Part shown: piece by piece, positions 1 through 8,189 of the stretch
How the letters are laid out: each line of letters opens with the position of its first letter
Numbering within the stretch: position 1 is the first letter of the stretch
Assembly (NCBI GenBank): GCA_900540885.1
Contig: UQHJ01000021.1
Span: 1-37,339 of the forward strand
DNA from: an uncultured Prevotella sp.
GTDB taxonomy: Bacteria > Bacteroidota > Bacteroidia > Bacteroidales > Bacteroidaceae
Reading direction: 5' to 3'
Length of the DNA: 37,339 bases
Position numbers and translations under genes: made by a program
The notes under the pieces: model-generated
What the model saw: only the letters and a program-made list of their open reading frames with translations
The model's database searches: none
What the model was told of the DNA's origin: nothing

Positions 1-129
1 ATAACCAAAATGGCTCTCTCTATTTTAAAAAACGACAAGACAACAAAGGGAAGTCTTAATCTAAAACGACTGAAAGCAGGATGGAGTGAGGACTACTTAG
101 ACAGACTGTTGACGGAAAGTTCAATTTGA
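1..129 (+). CDS. IS transposase, C-terminal fragment (ISAs1-like), cut by window edge
   Basis: The plus strand is open from the first base and ends with TGA at 127-129. The 42 residues include MALSILKNDKTTKGSLNLKR followed by LKAGWSEDYLDRLL. This basic tail with an AGW..DYL ending resembles the extreme C-terminus of ISAs1-family DDE transposases (family knowledge, from memory). The catalytic part lies outside the window, so completeness cannot be judged. The sequence CTGCCCTG at 135-142, just after the stop, is a plausible right terminal inverted repeat, since ISAs1-family ends usually begin CAGGG. The family call is an inference from a short tail. Confidence 0.6.
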   Translation: MTKMALSILKNDKTTKGSLNLKRLKAGWSEDYLDRLLTESSI

Positions 130-134
130 TGCGT

Positions 135-142
135 CTGCCCTG
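135..142 (+). mobile_element. Probable right end of the ISAs1-like element
   Basis: CTGCCCTG, read inward CAGGGCAG, lies 6 bp past the transposase stop. The left end and target duplication are outside the window, so this is inferred from position and the expected CAGGG start. I see no gene from 143 to 203. Confidence 0.4.
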
Positions 143-203
143 GCACGTTAAGCAAATAGGGGAATGGCGTCAAAAGAACGAAGAAACGTAACGATGCGAT
201 GGA

Positions 204-1151
204 CTATCCTTGACCTTTTGCCTGTTCATAAGCCTCAACCTCCTTACGACTTCTGCTTGCAGTAACAAGGTATACACCACCGAAAATCAATAAAATAGCA
301 ATGCCCTTCACCCAGTTAAAGGAATCCATTCCCCACATAACGGCTACTACACAAGCCACAATGGGTTGGACGTAATTATACATTCCAGCTACTGTTGGAC
401 GTAGACTTTTCTGCCCTATGACTACAAGCATATAGCTAAAGAAGGTAGCACCGACTACGATAAAAACAAGACTTAATACTTCAGCTATTCCCAAACTGCT
501 CCATTCTGCCGTAACAAAAGATTTTGCAGAAAAAGGCACGAGACAAATAAAGGCATAAGTAAACATCCACTTCATTATAGTAATAAGTGAATACTTGTTG
601 ACAAAGTCCTTGTAAACCACTATATACATCGCGTAACAGAATTGTGCTGTCAATACCAACAAGTCGCCCCAAATAGCATTACTTCCACCCGATGAAGCTG
701 AGGCTGAACTTGCGCCCCCACTACTCCCCATTATCAACATCAACGCACCCGCAGCACCTGCAGCTATGCCTAAAACCTTCTTACCAGTGATAGGTTCTTT
801 TAATATAATTGCTGCTAACAACATAGCCCAAAGCGGCATACTGGTTGTAATAATTGAGGCATCACCAGGCGAGCTCAAACTAACGCCAAAGATAAAACTC
901 CCTTGGTTGAACACAATACCCAACAATGACGCGCCAAAAAGTCGAGCTAAGTCCTTATGATTAACGTGTTCTGGCTTTTGAAAGAACGAAGCTATCCAAA
1001 ACAACATCATCGCTCCCGCTATACGTAAATTTGTTACCAATAAAGGGCTTACGGCCCCCGTCATCATTACAAACTTTGTAATAGGCGACATTAACCCCCA
1101 CATGGAATTTGCACCAAGCATAGACAAATGTCCCTTTAACGAAGTGTTCAT
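204..1151 (-). CDS. DMT-superfamily permease (EamA family)
   Basis: This is an inner-membrane transporter of the drug/metabolite superfamily; such proteins usually export metabolites or amino acids, and the substrate cannot be read here. The protein has about 315 residues with ten hydrophobic segments arranged as two EamA repeats (roughly residues 10-140 and 160-300), as usual for ten-TM members. A Gly/Ser/Ala-rich linker (SSGGASSASASSGGS) separates the halves and is longer than typical. I chose the ATG at 1151, which gives MNTSLKGHLS and puts the first membrane helix near the N-terminus; an in-frame start at 1187 would add 12 unlikely residues. A strong hairpin at 1190-1230 separates it from the upstream lipoprotein gene, so it probably has its own promoter, though I see no clear one. 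Confidence 0.88.
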   Translation of the reverse strand: MNTSLKGHLSMLGANSMWGLMSPITKFVMMTGAVSPLLVTNLRIAGAMMLFWIASFFQKPEHVNHKDLARLFGASLLGIVFNQGSFIFGVSLSSPGDASIITTSMPLWAMLLAAIILKEPITGKKVLGIAAGAAGALMLIMGSSGGASSASASSGGSNAIWGDLLVLTAQFCYAMYIVVYKDFVNKYSLITIMKWMFTYAFICLVPFSAKSFVTAEWSSLGIAEVLSLVFIVVGATFFSYMLVVIGQKSLRPTVAGMYNYVQPIVACVVAVMWGMDSFNWVKGIAILLIFGGVYLVTASRSRKEVEAYEQAKGQG

Positions 1152-1189
1152 ATAATCGTTTTTGTGTATTAAAAGACAATTAAACAAAA

Positions 1190-1230
1190 GGTTGACAAAG
1201 TTTGCACCGTTGATGCAAACTTTGTCAACC
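1190..1230 (-). terminator. Perfect 17-bp hairpin terminator of the OmpA-like gene
   Basis: GGTTGACAAAGTTTGCA (1190-1206) is exactly complementary to 1214-1230, with a 7-nt loop. Read on the minus strand it follows the lipoprotein stop and is followed by TTTTGTTTA, the layout of an intrinsic terminator. It is also upstream of the EamA gene. Confidence 0.85.
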
Positions 1231-1280
1231 TTAAATGCGTAAAGTGTTCTTACCTAAGAAGAACGCTTTATCAATGCTTA

Positions 1281-2000
1281 TTATTTAGCAGCGGCATTAG
1301 CAGCTTCGATCATATCCTTGCTGGGGAGGATGTAAACCTCAACACGACGGTTTTCCTTCTTACCAGCAGCAGTGCTATTATCAGCTACAGGATTTCCTTC
1401 ACCATAACCCTTAACGCTTACCAAACGAGCTGAAGGATAACCAGCGCCAACGATCTGATCCTTAACAGAGTTAGCACGATCCTGTGAAAGGGCCATGTTC
1501 TTCTGCTTGCTTTGTGCAGCAGTGCAGTTCTTCCAACCTGCATTGTCAGTAAAGCCACAAACAGCTAATTCGAATGTGCAATCGCTATCAGCAACCTTGA
1601 GCTGCTTAACGAAAGTATTGATTGCAGACTTGGCATCAGCGCTAAGAGCAGCAGAGCTTGTGTTGAAGAGCAAACCACTATCGAATGTGGCCTTAACGTA
1701 TTGTGTACCATCAGTACCCTGAAGGATTTCAGCCTTAGCGTTGGCAGCCTCAGCAGCCTTCTTGGCCTTATCCATCTTGTTGCCAATGAGTACACCTGCA
1801 CCAGCACCTACTGCAGTACCTACGGCTGCACCAATAGCAGCACCCTTGCCCTTACCAATGAGTTGACCTACGAGTGCACCTAAAGCGCCACCGCTTGTAC
1901 CACCAATAAGACCACCCTTTGCAGTGTTAGTCATGCCACCGCAACTGCTCAACAACATTGCCACACTTAAAGCGCAAACTGACAATTTCATTCTTTTCAT
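1281..2000 (-). CDS. OmpA-family outer-membrane lipoprotein (YiaD-like)
   Basis: The protein (239 aa) anchors the outer membrane to peptidoglycan. The N-terminus MKRMKLSVCALSVAMLLSSC is a lipoprotein signal with lipobox LSSC, so Cys20 is the predicted acylated residue. Residues about 27-78 form a glycine-zipper segment rich in GG, GA and AxxxG spacings. Residues about 105-228 are an OmpA C-terminal domain, with CGFTDNAG, LSQDRANSVKDQI and a closing ENRRVEVYI; Asp of TDN and Arg of NRR are the usual diaminopimelate-binding residues. Length and order match YiaD-type lipoproteins. A good sigma promoter lies 40 bp upstream and a perfect hairpin downstream, so it is probably monocistronic. Confidence 0.93.
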   Translation of the reverse strand: MKRMKLSVCALSVAMLLSSCGGMTNTAKGGLIGGTSGGALGALVGQLIGKGKGAAIGAAVGTAVGAGAGVLIGNKMDKAKKAAEAANAKAEILQGTDGTQYVKATFDSGLLFNTSSAALSADAKSAINTFVKQLKVADSDCTFELAVCGFTDNAGWKNCTAAQSKQKNMALSQDRANSVKDQIVGAGYPSARLVSVKGYGEGNPVADNSTAAGKKENRRVEVYILPSKDMIEAANAAAK

Positions 2001-2039
2001 AACTATTTCTTATATTTCTTTATGTTGAATTTTCCGCGA

Positions 2040-2071
2040 CAAAATTACACTATGTAAAATTAAAAGCCAAA
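2040..2071 (-). promoter_or_regulatory. Bacteroidetes-type promoter of the OmpA-like lipoprotein gene
   Basis: On the minus strand TTTG (2068-2071) is followed by 20 bp and TAATTTTG (2040-2047), matching the TTTG-N19/20-TAnnTTTG consensus of the primary sigma factor of Bacteroidetes. The implied leader is about 33 nt. Confidence 0.85.
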
Positions 2072-2142
2072 TTATTAAAACAATATTTCGCAGTTTTACG
2101 CATTAAAGCAAACTTTATTACATAAACTTTGTGTTTTATTTG

Positions 2143-2150
2143 TACTTTTG
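2143..2150 (+). promoter_or_regulatory. Probable -7 box for proS
   Basis: TACTTTTG matches TAnnTTTG. No good TTTG box sits 19-21 bp upstream. The implied leader before the ATG at 2233 is about 75 nt. Confidence 0.6.
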
Positions 2151-2232
2151 TAGGCAGAAACTAAATAATTAAAACCACAGTGGCGCAAAATGTTGATGCG
2201 CTCACTTGCATAGCTTTTCTATTATAATAGCA

Positions 2233-3717
2233 ATGGCAAAAGAACTGAAAGACCTTACAAAACGCAGCGTTGACTATTCACGCTGGTATAACGAGCTGGT
2301 AGTAAAAGCCGATTTGGCTGAGCAGTCTGACGTACGCGGATGTATGATTATTAAGCCCTATGGCTATGCCATTTGGGAGAAGATACAACAAGAGTTAGAC
2401 GCACGCTTTAAAGAGACTGACGTGCAGAACGTCTACTTCCCTATGTTAATCCCGAAGAGTTTCCTTTCTAAAGAGGCTGAACACGTTGAGGGATTTGCAA
2501 AGGAATGTGCCGTTGTTACTCACTATCGCTTAAAGGCTAACCCCGAAGGCGACGGTGTAGTAGTTGACCCTGCTGCAAAGTTGGAGGAAGAGTTGATTAT
2601 CCGTCCTACTTCTGAAACGACTATATGGAATACATACCGTAAATGGATTCACTCTTGGCGCGATCTGCCCCTGTGCTGCAATCAGTGGTGTAACGTTATG
2701 CGTTGGGAAATGCGTACCCGTCTTTTCCTCCGCACCTCTGAGTTCTTGTGGCAAGAAGGTCACACCGCTCATGCTACACGCGAAGAAGCCGAAGCACGTG
2801 CACAACAGATGTTACACGTGTATGCCGACTTCGCTGAAGAGGTTATGGCCGTTCCCGTTGTACGCGGTGTAAAGAGTGCTACGGAGCGCTTTGCGGGTGC
2901 ACTCGACACTTACACCATCGAAGCCATGATGCAAGACGGTAAAGCCTTGCAGAGCGGTACGAGCCACTTCTTAGGCCAGAATTTTGGTAAGGCATTCAAC
3001 GTACAGTTCGTCAATAAGGAGAACAAGATGGAATATGCATGGGCTACCTCATGGGGGGTTAGTACTCGTTTGATGGGTGCCCTCATCATGACTCACTCTG
3101 ACGACAATGGTCTCGTATTGCCTCCCCACTTGGCTCCGATTCAAGTAGTTATCGTACCTATATATAAGGGTGACGAACAATTAGCTCAGTTCAACGAGAA
3201 GTTAGGCGAGTTGGCAAAGCGTCTGCGTAAGATGGGCATTCGCGTTAAATACGACAATGCAGACAATAAGCGCCCAGGCTTCAAGTTTGCCGACTACGAG
3301 TTGAAGGGTGTACCTGTTCGTCTCGTTATGGGCGGTCGCGACTTAGAGAATGGCACCATTGAATTGATGCGCCGCGACACCCTTGAAAAGGAGACGCTTC
3401 CCTTCGAAGGCATTGAAGACTACGTTAAGAACCTCTTGGAAGAGATACAACAAAACATCTTTACCAAAGCTAAGAAGCGCTTGGAGGACAACACCTTTGA
3501 GTGCAACAACTACGATGAGTTTAAAGAACGTATCAAGGACGGTGGTTTCTTCCTCTGCCCTTGGGACGGCACTGCCGAAACAGAAGCTAAGATTAAAGCC
3601 GACACGCAAGCCACTATCCGTTGCGTACCTTACGGCGTAGACCAAAGCAATCCTGGCATTGACATGGTCAGCGGAAAGCCCGCTACCTGCAAGGTCATCG
3701 TAGCACGTAGCTACTAA
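2233..3717 (+). CDS. proS: Prolyl-tRNA synthetase, eukaryal/archaeal type
   Basis: This cytosolic class II synthetase charges tRNA-Pro with proline. The 494-residue product is the short ProRS type without the YbaK-like editing insertion. Motif 2 with its loop runs from RPTSET (about residue 124) through VMRWEMRTRLFLRTSEFLWQ; the motif 3 region THSDDNGLVLPPHLAP is near residue 287. An anticodon-binding domain follows (IQVVIVPIYKGDEQL onward), then the C-terminal extension with FFLCPWDG that ends in tyrosine (ARSY), as in this subgroup. The in-frame TTG at 2206 would add nine odd residues; ATG at 2233 gives the family-like MAKELKDLTKRSVDYS. A -7 box is upstream and a long-range inverted repeat with a T-run is downstream. 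Confidence 0.97.
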   Translation: MAKELKDLTKRSVDYSRWYNELVVKADLAEQSDVRGCMIIKPYGYAIWEKIQQELDARFKETDVQNVYFPMLIPKSFLSKEAEHVEGFAKECAVVTHYRLKANPEGDGVVVDPAAKLEEELIIRPTSETTIWNTYRKWIHSWRDLPLCCNQWCNVMRWEMRTRLFLRTSEFLWQEGHTAHATREEAEARAQQMLHVYADFAEEVMAVPVVRGVKSATERFAGALDTYTIEAMMQDGKALQSGTSHFLGQNFGKAFNVQFVNKENKMEYAWATSWGVSTRLMGALIMTHSDDNGLVLPPHLAPIQVVIVPIYKGDEQLAQFNEKLGELAKRLRKMGIRVKYDNADNKRPGFKFADYELKGVPVRLVMGGRDLENGTIELMRRDTLEKETLPFEGIEDYVKNLLEEIQQNIFTKAKKRLEDNTFECNNYDEFKERIKDGGFFLCPWDGTAETEAKIKADTQATIRCVPYGVDQSNPGIDMVSGKPATCKVIVARSY

Positions 3718-3732
3718 AGATCAAGAAGTGCC

Positions 3733-3855
3733 GTGCAACTTCACCCTACCCTATCCTTAACAAACAAGTGGCGAGAGTCTATCACGTACTGTGCGAGATA
3801 GTTTTTCCCAAAACCACAGCTGTTATGCTTAGGTAGAATGAAGTTGCACTTTTTT
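3733..3855 (+). terminator. Long-range inverted repeat with T-run after proS
   Basis: GTGCAACTTCA (3733-3743) pairs perfectly with TGAAGTTGCAC (3839-3849); flanking CCCTACC and GGTAG extend the pairing. The right arm is followed by TTTTTT. The enclosed 95 nt can form smaller stems, for example CTATC with GATAG around 3779-3802. This is a terminator in position, but the large structured loop is unusual and could be an RNA in its own right. Confidence 0.55.
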
Positions 3856-3883
3856 GTACACTAATAAGCATTTATCTAACAAG

Positions 3884-5836
3884 ATGATTTCTGTTGAACA
3901 TCTAACGGTTGAATTTAGCGCACGGCCCTTGTTTAATGATGCGTCATTTGTTATCAATAAGAAAGACCGCATTGCCTTGGTCGGTAAGAATGGTGCAGGA
4001 AAGTCTACCTTACTCAAAATCCTTTCGGGACTTCAAGAGCCTACTTCTGGCGTCGTAGCCATACAGAACGACATCACCATTGGCTACCTACCACAGGTCA
4101 TGGTGTTGAGTGACGACCACACTGTTATGGAAGAGGCTGAAAAGGCTTTCGACCACATCAGCGAAATGCAGCAAAAGCTTGAGAAGCTTAACAACCAATT
4201 AGCTGAACGAACGGACTATGAGAGCGCAGACTACTTAGCACTCGTCGACCGCTTTACGCACGAGAGTGAACGCTTTCAAATGATGGGGGGCATGAATTAT
4301 CATGCAGAGTTGGAGCGCACGCTACAAGGCTTAGGATTTACGCCTGCTGACTTCAACCGCCCTACAAAGGAATTTTCGGGTGGTTGGCGTATGCGTATTG
4401 AATTAGCTAAGCTGTTGCTGCGCCGTCCCGACGTACTCTTGCTCGATGAGCCTACCAACCACCTTGACATCGAGAGCATTCGCTGGCTTGAAAAGTTTAT
4501 TGCTCGCTCAGCAAGTGCCGTTGTTTTGGTTAGTCACGACCGCGCCTTTATTAACAACGTCACCAACCGCACGCTCGAGATCTCGTGTGGCAAGATAACC
4601 GATTACAAGGTTAAATACGACGAGTTCGTCAAGCTGCGTGCTGAACGTCGTGAGCAGCAACTGCGTGCTTACGAAAATCAACAAAAGGAGATTGCCGACA
4701 TCAAGGACTTTATCGAACGCTTCCGCTATAAGCCAACAAAGGCCGTACAAGTGCAAAGCCGCATTAAGCAACTTGAGAAGATTATACCTATCGAAGTGGA
4801 CGAGGTAGACAATTCTTACCTTCACCTTAAGTTTCCGCCCTGTTCACGCTCTGGCGACTACCCCGTCATTTGCGACAGTCTGCGCAAGGACTACGGCTCG
4901 CACTGCGTATTCCACGATGTCAATCTCACTATCAAACGCGGTGAGAAGGTTGCCTTTGTCGGCAAGAATGGCGAAGGTAAATCTACCCTCGTAAAGTGTA
5001 TCATGGGCGAAATACCTTATACAGGTACACTAAAGTTGGGTCATAACGTAGAGATAGGTTATTACGCACAGAATCAAGCACAATTGCTCGACGATGAGTT
5101 AACCGTGTTCGACACAATCGACCGTGTGGCCAAAGGCGACATTCGACTCAAGATACGCGACATATTGGGAGCCTTCATGTTTGGTGGCGAAGCCTCTGAC
5201 AAGAAGGTGAAAGTTCTTTCAGGCGGTGAACGTTCTCGTTTGGCTATGATTAAACTATTGCTTGAACCCGTCAACTTCTTAATCCTTGACGAACCGACCA
5301 ACCACCTCGACATGCGCACTAAAGACGTGTTGAAGGAGGCTATATTAAACTTTGACGGCACAGTTATCGTTGTTAGTCACGACCGCGACTTCTTAAATGG
5401 TTTGGTAACAAAAGTTTACGAATTTGGCGGGGGACAAGTACGCGAACACATCGGTGGCATCTACGACTTCTTACAAAAGAAAGACATGGAATCGCTCGAC
5501 GAGCTACACACCGCAGGTTCGCCCTCAGCTAATAACGCATCGACGGCAGCTCCGTCTTCTGCTAACGCTAATAGTTCTGAAGGGAAGCTCTCCTACGAAG
5601 AGCGCAAAGAACAAGCCAAAGCGCGCCGCAAAGTTGAGAAGTTGGTAGCTCAATGTGAAGCTGAGGTTGCTCATTTGGAGGAAGAAAAACAACAATTAGA
5701 GTCGAAACTCGCCACCCCAGAAGGCGCTGCCGATGCGGCTCTCTTCGACCAATATGCTCAGATTGGCCAAAAGCTCAAACAAGCTGAAGAGGCTTGGGAG
5801 AATGCAATGGAGCAACTTGAACTAATGAGTGAATAA
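3884..5836 (+). CDS. ABC-F family ATPase (Uup/EttA-like), two nucleotide-binding domains
   Basis: ABC-F proteins are soluble ATPases that act on the ribosome (translation factors or ribosome protection), not transporters; no membrane segment is present. The 650-residue protein has two ABC domains: Walker A GKNGAGKST at about residue 34, signature FSGGWRMR and Walker B LLLDEPTNHLD; then a second Walker A GKNGEGKST at about 360, signature LSGGERSR and LILDEPTNHLD. A charged linker with FIERFRYKPTKAVQVQSRIK lies between them, the usual P-site tRNA-interaction motif position. A low-complexity Ser/Ala/Asn stretch and a C-terminal coiled coil (about residues 575-645) follow, as in Uup-like members. 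ATG 3884 (MISVEHLTVEF) is preferred to an in-frame TTG at 3854. A palindromic repeat begins 13 bp after the stop. Subfamily, and so any antibiotic role, cannot be fixed by eye. Confidence 0.94.
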   Translation: MISVEHLTVEFSARPLFNDASFVINKKDRIALVGKNGAGKSTLLKILSGLQEPTSGVVAIQNDITIGYLPQVMVLSDDHTVMEEAEKAFDHISEMQQKLEKLNNQLAERTDYESADYLALVDRFTHESERFQMMGGMNYHAELERTLQGLGFTPADFNRPTKEFSGGWRMRIELAKLLLRRPDVLLLDEPTNHLDIESIRWLEKFIARSASAVVLVSHDRAFINNVTNRTLEISCGKITDYKVKYDEFVKLRAERREQQLRAYENQQKEIADIKDFIERFRYKPTKAVQVQSRIKQLEKIIPIEVDEVDNSYLHLKFPPCSRSGDYPVICDSLRKDYGSHCVFHDVNLTIKRGEKVAFVGKNGEGKSTLVKCIMGEIPYTGTLKLGHNVEIGYYAQNQAQLLDDELTVFDTIDRVAKGDIRLKIRDILGAFMFGGEASDKKVKVLSGGERSRLAMIKLLLEPVNFLILDEPTNHLDMRTKDVLKEAILNFDGTVIVVSHDRDFLNGLVTKVYEFGGGQVREHIGGIYDFLQKKDMESLDELHTAGSPSANNASTAAPSSANANSSEGKLSYEERKEQAKARRKVEKLVAQCEAEVAHLEEEKQQLESKLATPEGAADAALFDQYAQIGQKLKQAEEAWENAMEQLELMSE

Positions 5837-5849
5837 ATCAACGCTACTC

Positions 5850-6035
5850 TAAGTAGGTGTTAAAAATTAGTTGATATGAATTGGTGCAGTATTTCGTGCA
5901 GAAACGTAGGTTGAAGAGGGAGCGTAGCGGGCTACGTGACCGATGAAACCTATGTTTCTGGACGAAAGAATGCGCCAAGGCATATCGACTAATTCGGAAC
6001 ATGATTAATATAAACTAATTTTGAACACCTACTTA
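5850..6035 (+). repeat. Palindromic MITE-like element, family 1, copy 1
   Basis: The element has terminal inverted repeats starting AAGTAGGTGTT and ending AACACCTACTT, bounded by TA at 5850-5851 and 6034-6035. Nearly the whole length folds on itself: AATTAGTTGATATG (left) against CATATCGACTAATT (right), then CAGAAACGTAGG against CCTATGTTTCTG, enclosing a 33-nt core (5913-5945) with the small hairpin CGTAGC/GCTACG. The right end carries a second, diverged copy of its terminal unit. No ORF is supported. It starts 13 bp after the ABC-F stop and ends 26 bp before the M13 peptidase start. An outward TAATTTTG (6016-6023) faces that gene. Confidence 0.88.
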
Positions 6036-6060
6036 ACATTGAATACAACACATTATATAT

Positions 6061-8097
6061 ATGATGAACATTAAATACCTACTGCCCACCTTTGCCTTGG
6101 TCATGGGAAATGCTTTTGCCCAACAAGATGACGTCCTTTCGTCAGGACTCGACAAGGCAAATATGGACTTAACCGCAAAGCCAGGCACTGACTTTTACCA
6201 ATACGCCACAGGGGGTTGGCAAAAGGCGCATCCGCTCACGGCTGAATATTCTCGCTATGCACAATTTGATGCCTTAGCCGAGAACAATCGGAAGCAGCTC
6301 AACGAACTGATTGAACAAATGGCTCTGTGTAAGCACAAGCAAGGTTCGCTCGAACAGAAGATTGGCACGTACTACCGATTGGCCATGGACAGTGTGCGAC
6401 GCAATAAGGAAGACTATGCCCCTATACAATCTTTGCTCAACGAGGTGCAAGCTATCAATAGCCGCAAAGGGCTACAATATGAAATGGCACGTCTGCAATC
6501 ACTCGGCATCTCCAACTTCTTCCATTTTGGTTGTGATGCTGACCTTAAAGATGCGAAATGGAACTTGATGCAAATTAATCAAGGTGGCATTTCGATGGGT
6601 GAACGCGATTACTACCTTGAGGAGGACGAACCGACGCAAAAGATTCGTGAGGCTTACCGCACATACGTGAGCAACTTATTCAAAATGACAGGTTTCAATG
6701 AGGCCGATGCCCAACGTGCGATGGAGGCTGTTTTGACTATTGAAACGCGTATAGCTAAGGCTTCTTATAGCGCTACGCAGCAGCGCGATGTGGAAGGCAA
6801 CTACCATAAGATGTCGTACCAAGCGCTACTGACAGACTTTCCGGGTATTGATTGGAGTACGCACTTCCTTTTGTCGGGCATTCCTGCGTTTAAAGAAATT
6901 TCGGTCAACCAGCCCGAACCTATTCACGAGGTTGAGAAAATATTGGCTGAATGCAACCTTGACGAGTTGAAAGCTTACCTCTATTTTAAGGTAGTAGACG
7001 ACGCTACAAGTGCTTTAAGTGACCGCTTCAGACAAGAAGCGTTTAACTTCTACGACCACACCATGGCTGGTGCCGAACAAGATCGTCCTCGCTGGAAGCG
7101 TGCCGTAAACGCTGTCGAAGGTGCTTTAGGCATGGCGTTGGGTAAGTTGTACGTAGAGAAGTACTTTCCACAGTCGTCTAAGGAGCGCATGATAGAACTT
7201 GTGAAGAACCTACAAGTGGCTTTAGGCCAACGCATTGATGCGCAAAAGTGGATGAGTGACGAGACCAAACAAAAGGCGCACGAGAAGTTAAACAGTTTCT
7301 ACGTGAAGATAGGCTATCCTGACGAATGGATGGACTATACAAAACTCGACATAGATGGGTCACTGAGTTATTACGAAAATCGCCAACGCGCCGCACAATT
7401 CGGCAGTGCTTACTACATCGAAAAGCATGTCAACAAGCCTACCGACCGTAACGAATGGCTCATGACGCCTCAGACAATTAATGCTTATTACAATCCTACG
7501 ACCAACGAGATATGTTTCCCCGCAGGCATTCTGCAACCGCCTTTCTTTAATGCTGAGGCTGACGATGCTTGCAACTATGGTGCGATTGGTGTTGTGATAG
7601 GTCATGAGATGACACACGGATTTGACGACCAAGGTGCTCAGTTCGATAAAGACGGCAACCTTAAGAATTGGTGGACCGAAAAGGATAAAACGAACTTTGA
7701 GAAGCGCACCAAGGTGATGTGTGACTTCTTCAACAACATAAAGGTGTTACCCGACTTGAACGCTAATGGTCAACTTACTTTAGGCGAAAACATTGCCGAC
7801 CACGGTGGACTTAACATTGCCTTCCAAGCGCTACAAAACCAATTGAAGCAACACCCCTTAACCAACAAGGACGGCTTTACACCCGAACAGCGTTTCTTCT
7901 TAAGTTACGGTTTAATATGGGCCAACAATACACGCGAAGCCAAACTCCGTCAGTTGGTTAAGTCTGACCCCCACTCGCCTGCTCGTTGGCGCGTGAATGG
8001 TGCACTACCTCATATCGACGCTTGGTACAAAGCCTTTAACATCACTTCTAAAGACCCACTCTTCATACCTAAAAAGAGCCGCGTCAATGTTTGGTGA
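6061..8097 (+). CDS. M13-family zinc metallopeptidase (PepO/neprilysin-like), exported
   Basis: This is an endopeptidase that cleaves small peptides outside the cytoplasm. The 678-residue protein begins with signal peptide MMNIKYLLPTFALVMGNAFA. The M13 N-terminal domain starts with FYQYATGGW; the catalytic domain holds the zinc motif HEMTH (H515, E516, H519) and the third ligand Glu576 in GENIADHGG. NAYYNPTTNEICFPAG precedes the zinc motif as in neprilysins, and the C-terminus ends in VNVW, the usual CxxW-type end without the cysteine. Length is standard for the family. An outward-facing -7 box at the end of the preceding repeat lies 38 bp before the ATG and may drive it. The OPT transporter gene follows 92 bp downstream in the same direction, consistent with peptide use. 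Confidence 0.95.
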   Translation: MMNIKYLLPTFALVMGNAFAQQDDVLSSGLDKANMDLTAKPGTDFYQYATGGWQKAHPLTAEYSRYAQFDALAENNRKQLNELIEQMALCKHKQGSLEQKIGTYYRLAMDSVRRNKEDYAPIQSLLNEVQAINSRKGLQYEMARLQSLGISNFFHFGCDADLKDAKWNLMQINQGGISMGERDYYLEEDEPTQKIREAYRTYVSNLFKMTGFNEADAQRAMEAVLTIETRIAKASYSATQQRDVEGNYHKMSYQALLTDFPGIDWSTHFLLSGIPAFKEISVNQPEPIHEVEKILAECNLDELKAYLYFKVVDDATSALSDRFRQEAFNFYDHTMAGAEQDRPRWKRAVNAVEGALGMALGKLYVEKYFPQSSKERMIELVKNLQVALGQRIDAQKWMSDETKQKAHEKLNSFYVKIGYPDEWMDYTKLDIDGSLSYYENRQRAAQFGSAYYIEKHVNKPTDRNEWLMTPQTINAYYNPTTNEICFPAGILQPPFFNAEADDACNYGAIGVVIGHEMTHGFDDQGAQFDKDGNLKNWWTEKDKTNFEKRTKVMCDFFNNIKVLPDLNANGQLTLGENIADHGGLNIAFQALQNQLKQHPLTNKDGFTPEQRFFLSYGLIWANNTREAKLRQLVKSDPHSPARWRVNGALPHIDAWYKAFNITSKDPLFIPKKSRVNVW

Positions 8098-8130
8098 TAT
8101 CGAATTTAATAAAGTTAGGAAGTTTGTAGT

Positions 8131-8188
8131 TTAAACCTAATTAAACTTATAAAACTCATTAAACTTATTAAACCCATTAAACCTAATA
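8131..8188 (+). repeat. Degenerate short tandem repeat (TTAAAC units) before the OPT gene
   Basis: About six ATTAAACYYA-like units (TTAAACCTAA, TTAAACTTAT, ATTAAACTTAT, TTAAACCCATT, AAACCTAAT) fill the M13-OPT gap up to the start codon. It is AT-rich low-complexity sequence in the leader or promoter position; no function can be read. Confidence 0.7.
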
Positions 8189-8189
8189 T

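Noticed and set aside
5850..6035. CRISPR array or tRNA-like gene in the palindromic repeats
   Set aside because: The repeats are single dispersed units without regular spacers, and the hairpins do not form a cloverleaf with a TPsiC arm.
8098..8189. Riboswitch upstream of the OPT gene
   Set aside because: The gap is filled by degenerate TTAAAC units with no GC-rich stems or conserved aptamer-like motifs.
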